A program made the translations under genes and the position numbers. Positions 44,659 through 53,341 of a stretch of DNA of 64,000 nt are shown here, piece after piece. Position 1 is the first letter of the stretch. Each line of letters starts with the position of its first letter. Origin of the DNA: Acidobacteriota bacterium (GTDB taxonomy: Bacteria; Acidobacteriota; Terriglobia; Terriglobales; SCQP01); NCBI GenBank assembly GCA_021818955.1, contig JAKASR010000009.1, positions 1 to 64,000 of the forward strand, in the 5' to 3' direction. The notes under the pieces were generated by a model. That model was not told where the DNA came from. It did no database searches and saw only the letters and a list, made by a program, of their open reading frames with translations.

Positions 44659-45015
44659 ATGCGATTGCGGCGGCGGGCGGAATTCTCGGCGGTCTATCGC
44701 CGGGGAAAGCGCTTCGCTTTGCCTGATTTTCAGCTTATCGCCCTGCCGCCCGCCGCCGCCGCGGCACCGCGGCCGCCCCGGTTTGGCATCACCGTACCGC
44801 GGCAGGCGGGCAACGCGGTGCGGCGCAACCGTTTGCGCCGCCGCACGCGCGCCCTGCTGGCCCAATCCGCCGCCACCGTGCCCGCCGGATGGCAAATCGT
44901 AGTTCATCCTCGCGCCGGCGTGGCGAAACAGAATTTTCAGGAATTGCGCGGCGAACTGGAAAGCGGGCTGCGGCGCCTGACCCAACCGCGGCAAGAGCCG
45001 GCACAATGCTGCTGA
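44659..45015 (+). CDS. rnpA: Ribonuclease P protein component
   Basis: RnpA is the protein subunit of RNase P, which removes 5' leaders from tRNA precursors. I start it at the ATG at 44659 ([19 protein letters not shown]), 23 bp after rpmH, giving 118 residues as is normal. A TTG overlapping the rpmH stop would add nine residues. The RNR motif region [16 protein letters not shown] is present, preceded by [11 protein letters not shown]. The longer frame in the ORF track (from 44473) is a shadow of rpmH. Confidence 0.94.
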   Translation: MRLRRRAEFSAVYRRGKRFALPDFQLIALPPAAAAAPRPPRFGITVPRQAGNAVRRNRLRRRTRALLAQSAATVPAGWQIVVHPRAGVAKQNFQELRGELESGLRRLTQPRQEPAQCC

Positions 45016-45025
45016 CCCCGCGCTC

Positions 45026-45277
45026 ATGATGAAATTGCGGCAAATTACCCAGGGATTGGCGGCCGCCGGCCAAAGTTTGCTGCTCAGCCTGTTGCGCGGC
45101 TATCAGGTTGCGATTTCTCCGCTGCTGCCCCCCGCGTGCCGGTACGTTCCGACTTGCAGCGAGTTTGCCCACCAGGCCATTGAACAATATGGCTGCTTAC
45201 GCGGCGGCTGGATGGCGCTCCGCCGGCTGGCGCGCTGCCATCCCTTTCATCGCGGAGGATTCGATCCTGTCCGCTGA
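45026..45277 (+). CDS. yidD: Membrane protein insertion efficiency factor YidD
   Basis: An 83-residue member of the YidD family, which assists YidC-mediated insertion. The family pattern is clear: [35 protein letters not shown], followed by [22 protein letters not shown], with the conserved cysteines. It starts 10 bp after rnpA and ends 24 bp before yidC, the usual order. Confidence 0.95.
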   Translation: MMKLRQITQGLAAAGQSLLLSLLRGYQVAISPLLPPACRYVPTCSEFAHQAIEQYGCLRGGWMALRRLARCHPFHRGGFDPVR

Positions 45278-45301
45278 CGGCCAAGCGCCTGTGTCAACGC
45301 C

Positions 45302-47050
45302 ATGAATGATGATTTCAATATGGAACGCCGGCTGATGCTGGCGTTTCTGTTATCCGCCGTGCTGATGATTTTACTGCTGCGGCCCTGGTCCAATCCGAAG
45401 ACCGCCCCGCAAGCGAAGCCAGCCGCCAAGCCGGCCGTGGCGGCTTCCGCCGGCCCGCTTGCCAGCGCGCCGGCGAAAGCCAAAGCAGCGGTGAAACCGG
45501 CCCAAGCGGCTGCGGCGCCGATAGCCGCCTCCCACGCCGAGCGGGTGACGGTCAACACGCCGGTTTATCGGCTGGAATTCAGCAACCGCGGCGCCAGCGC
45601 CCGCAGCTGGATCCTGAGCCGGTATACCGACCAGTATTGGCACCCGTTGGATCTGGTGGACGCGAAATTTTCGCAGCGTCATGGGTATCCCTTCGAATTT
45701 TGGAGCGCCGATGCCGGCCTGCGCAAGCAATTGGCGCAGGCGCTGTACCAAGTCAAGCTCAGCCAACTTTCCGGCGGGCGGCAACAGTTGACCTTCCGCT
45801 GGGCGGGCAATGGCTGGAGCGCGGTCAAGCGGTTTGAATTCGGCCGCGGCTACGAATTTCAAGTCAGCACCGAGTTGACCCACAATGGCCAGGCCCAGCC
45901 GCATGGCTTGGCGTGGCCCGGAGCCTTTGCCAGCTCGAGCGCGGAAAACGATTTTGTGACGGAGCGAATTTTCGCGCGCCAGCCGGGCAAGTTATTGAAA
46001 TGGGAGCCGAAAAACATCGCCGGAATCAGCAGCCCGCTGCGCGAAGGCTACGAATACGCCGGGCTGGAGAACAAATATTTTGCGCTGGCGTTTCTGCCCA
46101 ACAACACCCCCGAAATTGAGCTGACGCGCATGAAAACCAGCTATCACCCGCTGGTGATGAGCCATGGGCGCGAAATCGCCGGAAAACCCGCAGAAACGCT
46201 GGGGGTGGCGATTGGCGGCAGCCCGCAATGGCGCGTCTTTATCGGCCCCAAGCGGCTGGCGCTGTTGGGCCGGGTAGCGCCGCATCTTTCCGAACTGGTG
46301 CACTTTGGCTGGTTCGGCTTCGCCGCCAAGCCGCTATTTTTGTGGATGCGCTGGACCTACGAGCACATCGTCCACAACTACGGCTGGGTAATTCTCATCG
46401 TCACCTTCGTGATCACCATGATCATGTATCCCTTCCGGCTGAAAGCCCAGAAGACGCAGGTGAAGATGATCGCGCTGCAGCCGCGCATCAAATCGATCAA
46501 CGACCGCATGAAAAAACTGCCGCTGAAAGACCCGCGGCGCATGCAGTTGCAGCAGGAAATGATGAAGCTGTATCAGGAAGAAGGCATCAACCCGCTGGGC
46601 GGCTGCCTGCCGATGTTGATTCCGCTGCCGCTGATCTACGCTTTTTATGAAGTGCTGGAAACCTCAATCGAGCTGCGGCACGCGCCCTGGCTGTTCTATT
46701 ACCACGATCTTTCCGCGCGCGATCCCTACCTGATCATGCCCATCCTGCTGGTGGCGACCCAGTTCTGGTTTATGGCGCTGGTGCCGATGGCGGCCGGCCA
46801 GGATCAGATGCAGGCCCGGCTGATGAAATGGATCATGCCGCTCGGCATGGGCTATATTTTCTTTTTTCTGCCCACGGGCGTGAATCTATATTACCTGGGC
46901 AGCACCTTAATCATGGTCAGCCAGCAATACGTCATTAATCGCCACTACGCCCCGCTTAAAGGCGCCGCGCCGGCGGCGGCGGCAGCGGCGGGCAAGCCGC
47001 GCGCCGGAACCCCGGCGCCGGCGGCACGCAAGCCGCGAGGCAAGCGTTAA
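45302..47050 (+). CDS. yidC: Membrane protein insertase YidC
   Basis: YidC inserts proteins into the inner membrane with or without the Sec translocon. The 582-residue protein has an N-terminal anchor (LMLAFLLSAVLMILLL), an Ala/Pro/Lys-rich linker, and a large periplasmic beta domain (about 80-340). The C-terminal insertase region follows: YGWVILIVTFVITMIMYPF, then a cytoplasmic loop, NPLGGCLPMLIPLPLIYAFYEVL and later helices. The tail is basic and Ala-rich, as in other YidC proteins that contact ribosomes. Starts at the ATG at 45302. Confidence 0.96.
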   Translation: MNDDFNMERRLMLAFLLSAVLMILLLRPWSNPKTAPQAKPAAKPAVAASAGPLASAPAKAKAAVKPAQAAAAPIAASHAERVTVNTPVYRLEFSNRGASARSWILSRYTDQYWHPLDLVDAKFSQRHGYPFEFWSADAGLRKQLAQALYQVKLSQLSGGRQQLTFRWAGNGWSAVKRFEFGRGYEFQVSTELTHNGQAQPHGLAWPGAFASSSAENDFVTERIFARQPGKLLKWEPKNIAGISSPLREGYEYAGLENKYFALAFLPNNTPEIELTRMKTSYHPLVMSHGREIAGKPAETLGVAIGGSPQWRVFIGPKRLALLGRVAPHLSELVHFGWFGFAAKPLFLWMRWTYEHIVHNYGWVILIVTFVITMIMYPFRLKAQKTQVKMIALQPRIKSINDRMKKLPLKDPRRMQLQQEMMKLYQEEGINPLGGCLPMLIPLPLIYAFYEVLETSIELRHAPWLFYYHDLSARDPYLIMPILLVATQFWFMALVPMAAGQDQMQARLMKWIMPLGMGYIFFFLPTGVNLYYLGSTLIMVSQQYVINRHYAPLKGAAPAAAAAAGKPRAGTPAPAARKPRGKR

Positions 47051-47062
47051 CAAGGAGAAGGA

Positions 47063-47593
47063 ATGCCGAGGGATGCGATGTGGGCAGAGGTGGAGCCGCA
47101 GTTACGCGAACTGCTGGAACTGATTTTCACGCGCGCCCGCCTGCGGCTGAGTTACACCCTGCTGCCTCCGCCCGAGACCGATCCGGAAGCCGGACGCATT
47201 CTCAATTTTGAAGGGGAAGACGCGCTGCTGCTGCTGGAACGCCATGAGGATCTGCTGCACGCAATCGAGTACCTGGTGCGCGAATGCCTGCGGCTTACGG
47301 GCGAGCGCGCACGCCTGATCAGTTTCGATTGTCTCGGCCGCCGGCGCCTGCGCGCCGACGAACTGGCGACCTCGGCGCGGCTGGCGGCAGACAAAGTGCT
47401 CCGCACCGGCCAGTGGTACGCCTTCGGCCCGATGTCCGCCCACGATCGCCGCATCATTCACCTGGCGTTGCGCGATTTTGCCGGCGTTCGCACTGAAAGC
47501 GAAGGCGAAGCCCGCGAGCGCCATATCGTCCTTCACCCCGCGAACGCCCAACGCCAGCCCGCGCCCAAGCGGCGCGAAAGCCGGCGGCTATAA
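47063..47593 (+). CDS. khpB: RNA-binding protein KhpB/Jag (KH-R3H)
   Basis: A 176-residue protein with a KH-like domain (about 75-125; GRRRLRADELATSARLAADKV) and an R3H domain (about 126-170; FGPMSAHDRRIIHLALRDFAGVRTESEGE). KhpB/Jag binds RNA and affects cell division and wall synthesis in Gram-positive bacteria. The N-terminal Jag-N domain of the longer homologues is missing, replaced by about 70 residues with an acidic helix. A strong GGAGAAGGA precedes the ATG. The position after yidC is conserved across bacteria. Confidence 0.9.
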   Translation: MPRDAMWAEVEPQLRELLELIFTRARLRLSYTLLPPPETDPEAGRILNFEGEDALLLLERHEDLLHAIEYLVRECLRLTGERARLISFDCLGRRRLRADELATSARLAADKVLRTGQWYAFGPMSAHDRRIIHLALRDFAGVRTESEGEARERHIVLHPANAQRQPAPKRRESRRL

Positions 47594-47620
47594 GCTGCGC
47601 CGCCGGGCAATTTTTACCCT

Positions 47621-48529
47621 ATGCGCATCGGACGCTATAGCGAGCACGGCAAGACCTCCCTATTCTGGCAATTCACTACCGCCGCAGGCGATGCCTGGAT
47701 CGATGGCCAGGCATTGCTACCACTGGTTTCAGCCAGCCTGCGCGCGCGGTTTGAAACGGCGCTGGCCGGCGGCGATGCCGAGCTTTGCCGGGTCTTACCG
47801 GAACTGGAAACCGCGCTGGCGGGGATTGAAAAAAAGCCGGAAATCTCGACTCGCCTCGCGCCCGGGCTGCCGCAAAAGCTGCAGCCGCCCGCGCATCCGC
47901 GCAGCCTGATCTGCGTGGGCTTGAATTACCTCGACCACGCGCGCGAATCCGGAACCGAGCCGCCCAAGCAGCCGCTGCTTTTCGCCAAAACCGGCAATGC
48001 CCTGGCCGCGCATGGCCAGCCGGTTCGCCTGCCGCCCGACAGCACGCAAGTGGATTACGAAGCCGAACTGGCGGTGATCATCGGCAAGGAATGCCGGCAG
48101 ATTCACGCCGCGCAGGCGGGGGAAGCGGTCGCCGGATTTTGCTGCGCCAACGATGTCAGCGCGCGCGATTTCCAATTCGGAGATAACCAATGGTATCGCG
48201 GCAAAAGCGCCGACGGCTTCGGCCCGCTCGGGCCGGTAATGGTTACCCCGGCGGAAGTTGGCGATCCACACCGCTTACGCATCAGACTGCGGCTGAATGG
48301 CCGCACGCTGCAGGATTCGAATACTTCCAATTTGATCTTTTCCGTTCCGGAATTGATAACCTACATATCCCGATCCATCACTTTATTACCGGGGGATGTG
48401 ATCCTGACCGGAACGCCTCCAGGCGTGGGGTTTGCCCGTAAACCTCCCATCTATCTACAGCCCGGGGACGAAATGGAGGTGGAAATTGAGAAACTGGGAA
48501 TACTGTATAACCCTGTAGTGGCTGGATAA
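47621..48529 (+). CDS. Fumarylacetoacetate hydrolase family protein
   Basis: A 302-residue protein. Residues 1-85 form a variable N-terminal domain and about 90-300 the FAH catalytic fold: ICVGLNYLDHARESG, the metal-binding VDYEAELAVIIGKE, CCANDVSARDFQFGD and the substrate-side WYRGKSADGFGPLGPVMV. Members hydrolyse or decarboxylate acylpyruvates and related 2-oxo acids with Mg or Mn. Exact substrate cannot be assigned and no aromatic degradation genes are nearby. Confidence 0.9.
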   Translation: MRIGRYSEHGKTSLFWQFTTAAGDAWIDGQALLPLVSASLRARFETALAGGDAELCRVLPELETALAGIEKKPEISTRLAPGLPQKLQPPAHPRSLICVGLNYLDHARESGTEPPKQPLLFAKTGNALAAHGQPVRLPPDSTQVDYEAELAVIIGKECRQIHAAQAGEAVAGFCCANDVSARDFQFGDNQWYRGKSADGFGPLGPVMVTPAEVGDPHRLRIRLRLNGRTLQDSNTSNLIFSVPELITYISRSITLLPGDVILTGTPPGVGFARKPPIYLQPGDEMEVEIEKLGILYNPVVAG

Positions 48530-48590
48530 GACCCGCTCAAAATGGCCTCTGGCGTGCTTGCTTATTGGGCACGTTAGGGGGTTTTGCTAT

Positions 48591-48758
48591 ATGATGAGCA
48601 ATCTGATGGATTTGGGAATCGGCGTTCTAGCCGCCGGCGTTACCTGCACTTTTGGCTTTTTAACCACGAAATTCGTGATGTTTGGACTGGGGCGAAGCCT
48701 ACGCGCGGCCGGCTGGGAACGGGAAATTTCGAATCAGAAGCACCCGGCAGCAGATTGA
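48591..48758 (+). CDS. Small membrane protein, 55 residues
   Basis: From the ATG at 48591 the product is MMSNLMDLGIGVLAAGVTC followed by a hydrophobic stretch to about residue 30 and a polar tail (SLRAAGWEREISNQ). It has one likely membrane helix. Its TGA overlaps a TTG start of the M23 peptidase gene (GATTGA), so the two are probably translationally coupled. I do not recognise a family. The ORF track extends it upstream to 48558 without support. Confidence 0.5.
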   Translation: MMSNLMDLGIGVLAAGVTCTFGFLTTKFVMFGLGRSLRAAGWEREISNQKHPAAD

Positions 48759-50080
48759 AACAACTATTAGCCAAACCGACACTATTTTACTTGTTGATCG
48801 GAATTGTAATAATTCTTTTGTCAACAGAATGGTTTTGGCTGGGGCATCGGGTCAAACAAGCCCGCCAAGTTTATCATCAGCAAACCTTAAAGGCCCTGCC
48901 GCCGCGAAAGCCGGCCCTGCGCCGGTTAGGCGGTAGAATCCCGCCGCGGAGCAACTTCACTCAATACCTTGAAAAGTTGGGTATTTCCGCCGGCAGCGCC
49001 GGACAACTGCTGGCGGACGCAAAGCCAATCTACAATCTGGCGCGCATTCGCGCCGGCAACCAGTTGTATGTATATGAAACGCCCCAAGCCGTTATACAAC
49101 AGCTTCGGTATCAAATTAATTTGGATCATCAGCTATGGCTTACCCGATCCGGCAATGACTATCGAGCCCAGTTGCATGCCTTGCGCTATCGCTATCAGTG
49201 GGTGGGAGTCAGCGGAACGGTAAGCGATTCCCTGTTCAATGCCGTACAAGCGGCCGGCGAACACGATCAACTCGCGCTGATGCTGGCCGGCATCTTCGGC
49301 TGGGACATCGATTTCAACACCGATACCCGGCCTGGCGACAGCTTTCGCGTGCTGGTGCAGAAGCGCTTCCGGCATGGGCAGTTTGCCGGATACGGGCAGA
49401 TCATGGCGGCTGAATATGTCAACCGCGGGCACGCATACCAGGCGCTGCATTATAGCTACCATCGCGACGGTCATTTGCAAACAGCTTATTTTCAACCGGA
49501 TGGGCGGCCGCTCAAGCGGGAATTTTTAAGCTCACCGCTGCGTTTCGCCGCCCCCATAACGTCTCCCTTCAGTTATCACCGTTTTCATCCCATTTTGAAA
49601 ATTTACCGTCCGCATTTGGGCATAGATTTTGGCGCACCCTATGGCAGCCCGGTACAGAGCATTGGCAACGGGACGGTGGTATTTGCCGGCTGGGACGGAG
49701 AAGCCGGACGACTGATCAAGATTCATCATGCCAATGGATACCTGACGTTATACATGCATCTGTCGCGCATCCTGGTCCACCGCGGCGAGCATGTGCAGCA
49801 AGGGGAATTGATCGGCCGGGTGGGGTCCACCGGATTATCGACCGGGCCGCATCTGGATTTCCGCATCGAGCACGACGGCACTTTCGAGAACTTCGAAGTG
49901 GTGCGCCGCCACTTGCCGCCGGCGGCTCCATTACCCCACCGCGATCTGCGCGGCTTGCAGCAGGAGTGGCGGGCCACCGTACCGCTTATGGCATCGCTGA
50001 ATAATCGGGGGGAAAAAATCCTCAGTGTTGCCAGTTTGCAGTCCGCAACCTTGCCGCCGGAAATCAGCCGGGGCCATTAA
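48755..50080 (+). CDS. M23 family peptidase (LytM-type endopeptidase)
   Basis: A membrane-anchored peptidoglycan endopeptidase of the MepM/LytM type. I choose the TTG at 48755 (LKQLLAKPTLFYLLIGIVIILL), which opens directly with the anchor; the ORF-track start at 48584 reads the previous gene out of frame. A LysM-like or OapA-like region (about 60-230) precedes the catalytic domain (about 280-400). That domain has the zinc motif HLGIDFGAPYGSPV and the LSTGPHLDFRIEH segment, in which the usual HxH reads HxD. The HxD form is common in this subfamily, so activity is not excluded. Confidence 0.85.
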   Translation: MKQLLAKPTLFYLLIGIVIILLSTEWFWLGHRVKQARQVYHQQTLKALPPRKPALRRLGGRIPPRSNFTQYLEKLGISAGSAGQLLADAKPIYNLARIRAGNQLYVYETPQAVIQQLRYQINLDHQLWLTRSGNDYRAQLHALRYRYQWVGVSGTVSDSLFNAVQAAGEHDQLALMLAGIFGWDIDFNTDTRPGDSFRVLVQKRFRHGQFAGYGQIMAAEYVNRGHAYQALHYSYHRDGHLQTAYFQPDGRPLKREFLSSPLRFAAPITSPFSYHRFHPILKIYRPHLGIDFGAPYGSPVQSIGNGTVVFAGWDGEAGRLIKIHHANGYLTLYMHLSRILVHRGEHVQQGELIGRVGSTGLSTGPHLDFRIEHDGTFENFEVVRRHLPPAAPLPHRDLRGLQQEWRATVPLMASLNNRGEKILSVASLQSATLPPEISRGH

Positions 50081-50160
50081 TAAAAGACAGCATACCGCAG
50101 GCAGAAATCTCCACACTCCATCCAGCCACCGCCAAGGGGCGGGAAATGAAAGCCTGGCTT

Positions 50161-50370
50161 TCAGAGAACAATGCGCCGCAGGATGCGCCCGGCCAGAACG
50201 CTAAGCGCGAAAGCCGCGCCCAGGCTCAATTTCCAATGGCGCGCCAGCAAGTCACGCATCTCCATGCGCTGGCGCAGGCGCAGACGTAAAGCGGTCGCCG
50301 TAGTTTCGATTCGCTGGCGCTGCACATCGATGCGCTGATTCATTTCAGTTGTGCTGGGTTGAGTAGCCAT
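50161..50370 (-). CDS. Small membrane protein, DUF3618-like
   Basis: 69 residues: a polar, helical N-terminal half (MNQRIDVQRQRIETTATALRLRLRQRM) followed by a single hydrophobic segment (LSLGAAFALSVLAGRIL). The helical half with R-I-x-x-T-R/A-x-x-L spacing resembles DUF3618, found in envelope and stress-related clusters. It follows another small membrane protein by 57 bp. Function unknown. Confidence 0.6.
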   Translation of the reverse strand: MATQPSTTEMNQRIDVQRQRIETTATALRLRLRQRMEMRDLLARHWKLSLGAAFALSVLAGRILRRIVL

Positions 50371-50427
50371 GTTCCATCCTCGCGCTCGCAGCCTGGAAAA
50401 AGCAGGAGTCTGAATCCCGCGCCAGGA

Positions 50428-50688
50428 TCAGCCGCGGCGGCCCAGGGTCAGGCCCAACACCAAACCCGCCGCCACCACGCCGCCCAGCAGCCAGCCGATA
50501 TTGCGCTTGCGGCCTTGGGGGGATTGTAAATGGCGCCAAAATTTTTCGGCGCTCCGCCAGACATATTGAGCTTGCCGGGTTTGAAGGCGCAGGCGCGCCG
50601 CCCAGCAGCCGAGAGCGTGGCCCCAGTGTTCGGCTTGCGGCTGCCAGCGGGAGGCGGGCAAAGAGATGGGTGGAGGTAGAGTGCTCAT
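50428..50688 (-). CDS. Small membrane protein, 86 residues
   Basis: A basic N-terminal two-thirds (many Arg, Gln, Trp) and a C-terminal hydrophobic helix (GWLLGGVVAAGLVLGLTLG) ending in RRG. No family recognised. It lies between the CDP-alcohol phosphatidyltransferase and the DUF3618-like gene on the same strand, which suggests one transcript. An overlapping 155-codon frame (50345-50812) has no such features and is probably a shadow. Confidence 0.55.
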   Translation of the reverse strand: MSTLPPPISLPASRWQPQAEHWGHALGCWAARLRLQTRQAQYVWRSAEKFWRHLQSPQGRKRNIGWLLGGVVAAGLVLGLTLGRRG

Positions 50689-50729
50689 GATCGCAAATTC
50701 CCGTTGCCTCTATGGATGCAGCCGGAGGG

Positions 50730-51386
50730 TCAAGCGATGATGCCGGTGTTTTCGATTCGCCAGGCGCGGTATCTATGCCCGCAGAGCAGCGCGTAATGGC
50801 TACCGGAGGCAAAAATCAGGATCCAAGCGACGATCCAAAGCACCTGCACGAAGATGAAAAGCCACGCCACAGGCCAGAGCAGATAAAACAGAGTGGCCGA
50901 TGCGGTCACCATTTCCATGAAGGTATTCAGCTTGCCCAGGCGGCTGGGGCGAAAATCGGAGAAGCCGGTGACGAAATACAACACCAACGCGACGGTCACG
51001 ATGCTGAAATCGCGAACCAAGCCCAAAAGGGTCAGGCGCAAGGGAAATGCACGCAGCAGGGTGAGGCTGATAAACAATGTCGACATCAGCAGTTTATCGG
51101 CGAGAGGATCCAGCACCAAGCCAAGCCGGGAAACTTCGCCCCGACGCCGCGCCAGCCAGCCATCGGCGCCATCGCTGAGCGCAGCCACGGCAAAACAGGA
51201 GGCCGCCCATCCGGGACGATGCAGCCAGAAAAAAGTCGCCATCAAGGGAGTTAACGCCAAGCGCAGTTCGGTGACCAGATTCGAGGGCAGCAGCCAGACA
51301 CGCTGCGGAGTAGAAAGCAGGCGGGCGGAGGAGGCATGGCGCTCAGGCGAGGCGGGCAGCGAATTGGGAGGCTGGCTTTCGAGCAT
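50730..51386 (-). CDS. CDP-alcohol phosphatidyltransferase family protein
   Basis: A membrane enzyme that swaps CMP in a CDP-alcohol for another alcohol during phospholipid synthesis. The catalytic motif DG(x2)AR(x8)G(x3)D(x3)D is complete: SDGADGWLARRRGEVSRLGLVLDPLADK. Five or six hydrophobic segments follow, as in phosphatidylglycerophosphate synthase (PgsA) and cardiolipin-type relatives. I use the ATG at 51386; a GTG ten codons upstream is also open. The alcohol acceptor is not determinable, though PgsA is the most likely role. Confidence 0.85.
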   Translation of the reverse strand: MLESQPPNSLPASPERHASSARLLSTPQRVWLLPSNLVTELRLALTPLMATFFWLHRPGWAASCFAVAALSDGADGWLARRRGEVSRLGLVLDPLADKLLMSTLFISLTLLRAFPLRLTLLGLVRDFSIVTVALVLYFVTGFSDFRPSRLGKLNTFMEMVTASATLFYLLWPVAWLFIFVQVLWIVAWILIFASGSHYALLCGHRYRAWRIENTGIIA

Positions 51387-51500
51387 CTTTTTTCGGCAGC
51401 AGGAGCCGACGACCACCGGCCGGCGGGTTCAATCCCAGGAATGATCCTGGCCAAGCACGCGCGGCGGCGATAATTAATTTTAGAGGCAGCGAGAACTTTC

Positions 51501-52031
51501 ATGGCGGAAACACAATCCGATTGCCCGGCGATAAGCGGAGCGCCGTGGCGGCTGCGCCCGGCGGTGGCAAGCGATTTTGACTCGCTTTGGGCACTGGATC
51601 AGGTCTGCTTCGCGCCCGAACTGGCATATTCCCGGCGGGAGATGCGCGAGCTTATGTCCATGCGCAATGCCGCCACGTGGCTGGCTGAAAGCCAGCCGGA
51701 GACAGCCACGGGAGAGCCGGCAGCCAAGCCGGCGCCGCTAGGCTTTATCGTTTTGCACGCCGCAGGCACGACCGGACATGTCATCACGCTCGATGTCGCA
51801 CCCCAAAGCCGCCGCCAGGGGCTGGGAGCCGCCCTGCTCGCAATAGGCGAACTCTACAGCCGACGGCGGGGCGCCCGCCGCATGCGGCTGGAGACAGCGG
51901 TCAACAATGACACCGCTTTACGCTTTTATAAGCGGCAGGGGTATCAGATCACGAACCGGCTCAACGGCTACTACACGCGCGAACTCGACGCCTGGCAGCT
52001 CGAAAAACCGCTTGAAATAGGCGCAAAGTAG
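51501..52031 (+). CDS. rimI: GNAT N-acetyltransferase, RimI-like
   Basis: A 176-residue GNAT protein. The acetyl-CoA binding motif A reads ITLDVAPQSRRQGLGAALLAIGE, and motif B the RMRLETAVNNDTALRFYKRQGYQI block typical of RimI, which acetylates the N-terminus of ribosomal protein S18. The N-terminal RPAVASDFDSLWALDQVCF also fits RimI-type enzymes. Not next to the tsaB/tsaD genes with which rimI often travels, so another protein target is possible. Confidence 0.8.
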   Translation: MAETQSDCPAISGAPWRLRPAVASDFDSLWALDQVCFAPELAYSRREMRELMSMRNAATWLAESQPETATGEPAAKPAPLGFIVLHAAGTTGHVITLDVAPQSRRQGLGAALLAIGELYSRRRGARRMRLETAVNNDTALRFYKRQGYQITNRLNGYYTRELDAWQLEKPLEIGAK

Positions 52032-52215
52032 GCAAAATTCCCATTGCGCCAGCGTTGTTCCAACGTGCCGCAGGCGCTGGGATGATTATGCCAATTCCAA
52101 CTGCCACACCCTCCTATTTAATTCATAAACATGGCTATAATCCATTGAAAACCGGCGCGCATAGCAGAAAGGATCGCGATAACGGATACTAAGCCATTAT
52201 TTTTTAGTATCCAAT

Positions 52216-52578
52216 TCAAAGAAGCATCCTGGCATTGATCCGCTGAGGCGCCACCAGCAAGGTTGAGCTCCGCGAGCCATAGATGGCGAAACAATGCCAA
52301 AAGCGCGGAGCCAGCACACCCAAACTCCGGGCTTCGTAATAAGAAAACCGGGATTTCAACCGAGGGCTGATCACCGCCACATCGGCAATCCCCCGGGGCG
52401 GTTTGCGCGGTCCCCATTGCCCAGCCGATTTACAACCGACGAAAGGCACCCGTACCTTCGCCAGAGAAACAGGGGCGGAGCGTTGCGCGCTCAAGGCCGC
52501 CGGCCAGCACAACGCCGCCATGACCGCGAATCCGCCCGCCGTATTTCTCCAACATCGCGCCGTAGTCGATCGCCGCAT
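52216..52578 (-). CDS. Small secreted protein, probably truncated
   Basis: About 120 residues. An ATG at 52521 would start a good signal peptide ([13 protein letters not shown]); the ORF-track start is 19 codons upstream. The mature part runs [16 protein letters not shown], then [18 protein letters not shown] and [16 protein letters not shown] recall this VPFVGC...GQ.GP...LAPR.W.CF..YGS pattern from longer secreted proteins. Here the frame stops soon after in AT-rich sequence, so the gene is likely a C-terminally truncated remnant. Function unknown. Confidence 0.5.
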   Translation of the reverse strand: MRRSTTARCWRNTAGGFAVMAALCWPAALSAQRSAPVSLAKVRVPFVGCKSAGQWGPRKPPRGIADVAVISPRLKSRFSYYEARSLGVLAPRFWHCFAIYGSRSSTLLVAPQRINARMLL

Positions 52579-52694
52579 GGCTGCCCTTGCCTTTACACAA
52601 TGCCCGCGTGCTTGCGATAATAAATTTTCGCGTATTTACAGCGCAAGCGGCGCGCTTTCGAGGCGCGGCCCATTCCAAAAGAAAAGCAGGCGAC

Positions 52695-53258
52695 ATGGCG
52701 ATCTCCGCCACGCAAATCCGTCCCGGCATGGTGATCATGCATGAGCGGGAACTCTACTCGGTATTCAGCATTACCCATCGCACGCCCGGCAATCTGCGCG
52801 CGTTCGTGCAGGCCAAGCTGCGCAATCTGCGCACGGGCGCGATGATGGAGCACCGATTCCGCTCGGAAGACCGCATCGAGCGCGCCGTACTGGATGAAAC
52901 CGAGATGGAGTATCTTTACCGCGATGGCAGCGACTACCATTTCATGAACACCGAGACCTACGAACAGGTGCATCTTTCGGCCGAGGTCCTGGGGGAAGCG
53001 GTTGAATACCTGATATCCAATCTGCGCATTCAGGTCGCTTTTTATGAAGGCAAGCCGGTTTCGATCGAGCTGCCGCCAACGGTGGATATGGAAGTCATCG
53101 AAACGGAACCGGGGCTGAAGGGGGCAACGGTATCGAACGTCACCAAGCCGGCCAAAATGGAGACCGGGGTGGTGGTGCAGGTGCCGAGCTTCATTAATGC
53201 CGGCGAAAAGATTCGGGTGGATACGGCGGAAGGCAAATACCTGGAACGAGTCAAATAG
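52695..53258 (+). CDS. efp: Elongation factor P
   Basis: EF-P rescues ribosomes stalled at polyproline stretches. The ATG at 52695 ([14 protein letters not shown]) gives 187 residues as usual; the longer track frame is wrong. Three domains are visible: a KOW-like domain 1 (1-65), the OB domain 2 with [20 protein letters not shown], and domain 3 with [25 protein letters not shown] and [25 protein letters not shown]. In the loop tip of domain 1 the sequence is [10 protein letters not shown], so the site normally holding a modified Lys or Arg is Asn33. Confidence 0.97.
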   Translation: MAISATQIRPGMVIMHERELYSVFSITHRTPGNLRAFVQAKLRNLRTGAMMEHRFRSEDRIERAVLDETEMEYLYRDGSDYHFMNTETYEQVHLSAEVLGEAVEYLISNLRIQVAFYEGKPVSIELPPTVDMEVIETEPGLKGATVSNVTKPAKMETGVVVQVPSFINAGEKIRVDTAEGKYLERVK

Positions 53259-53341
53259 CCTGCCCCGCGGCAGGGCTTGATAGCCGGCGGCATCGAATTT
53301 AGACCGCATCATTGATTGAGGATGCATCAGGGGCAGCGGTC

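Noticed and set aside
50345-50812. 155-codon minus ORF
   Set aside because: Overlaps two better supported small membrane-protein genes and the end of the phosphatidyltransferase gene in another frame.
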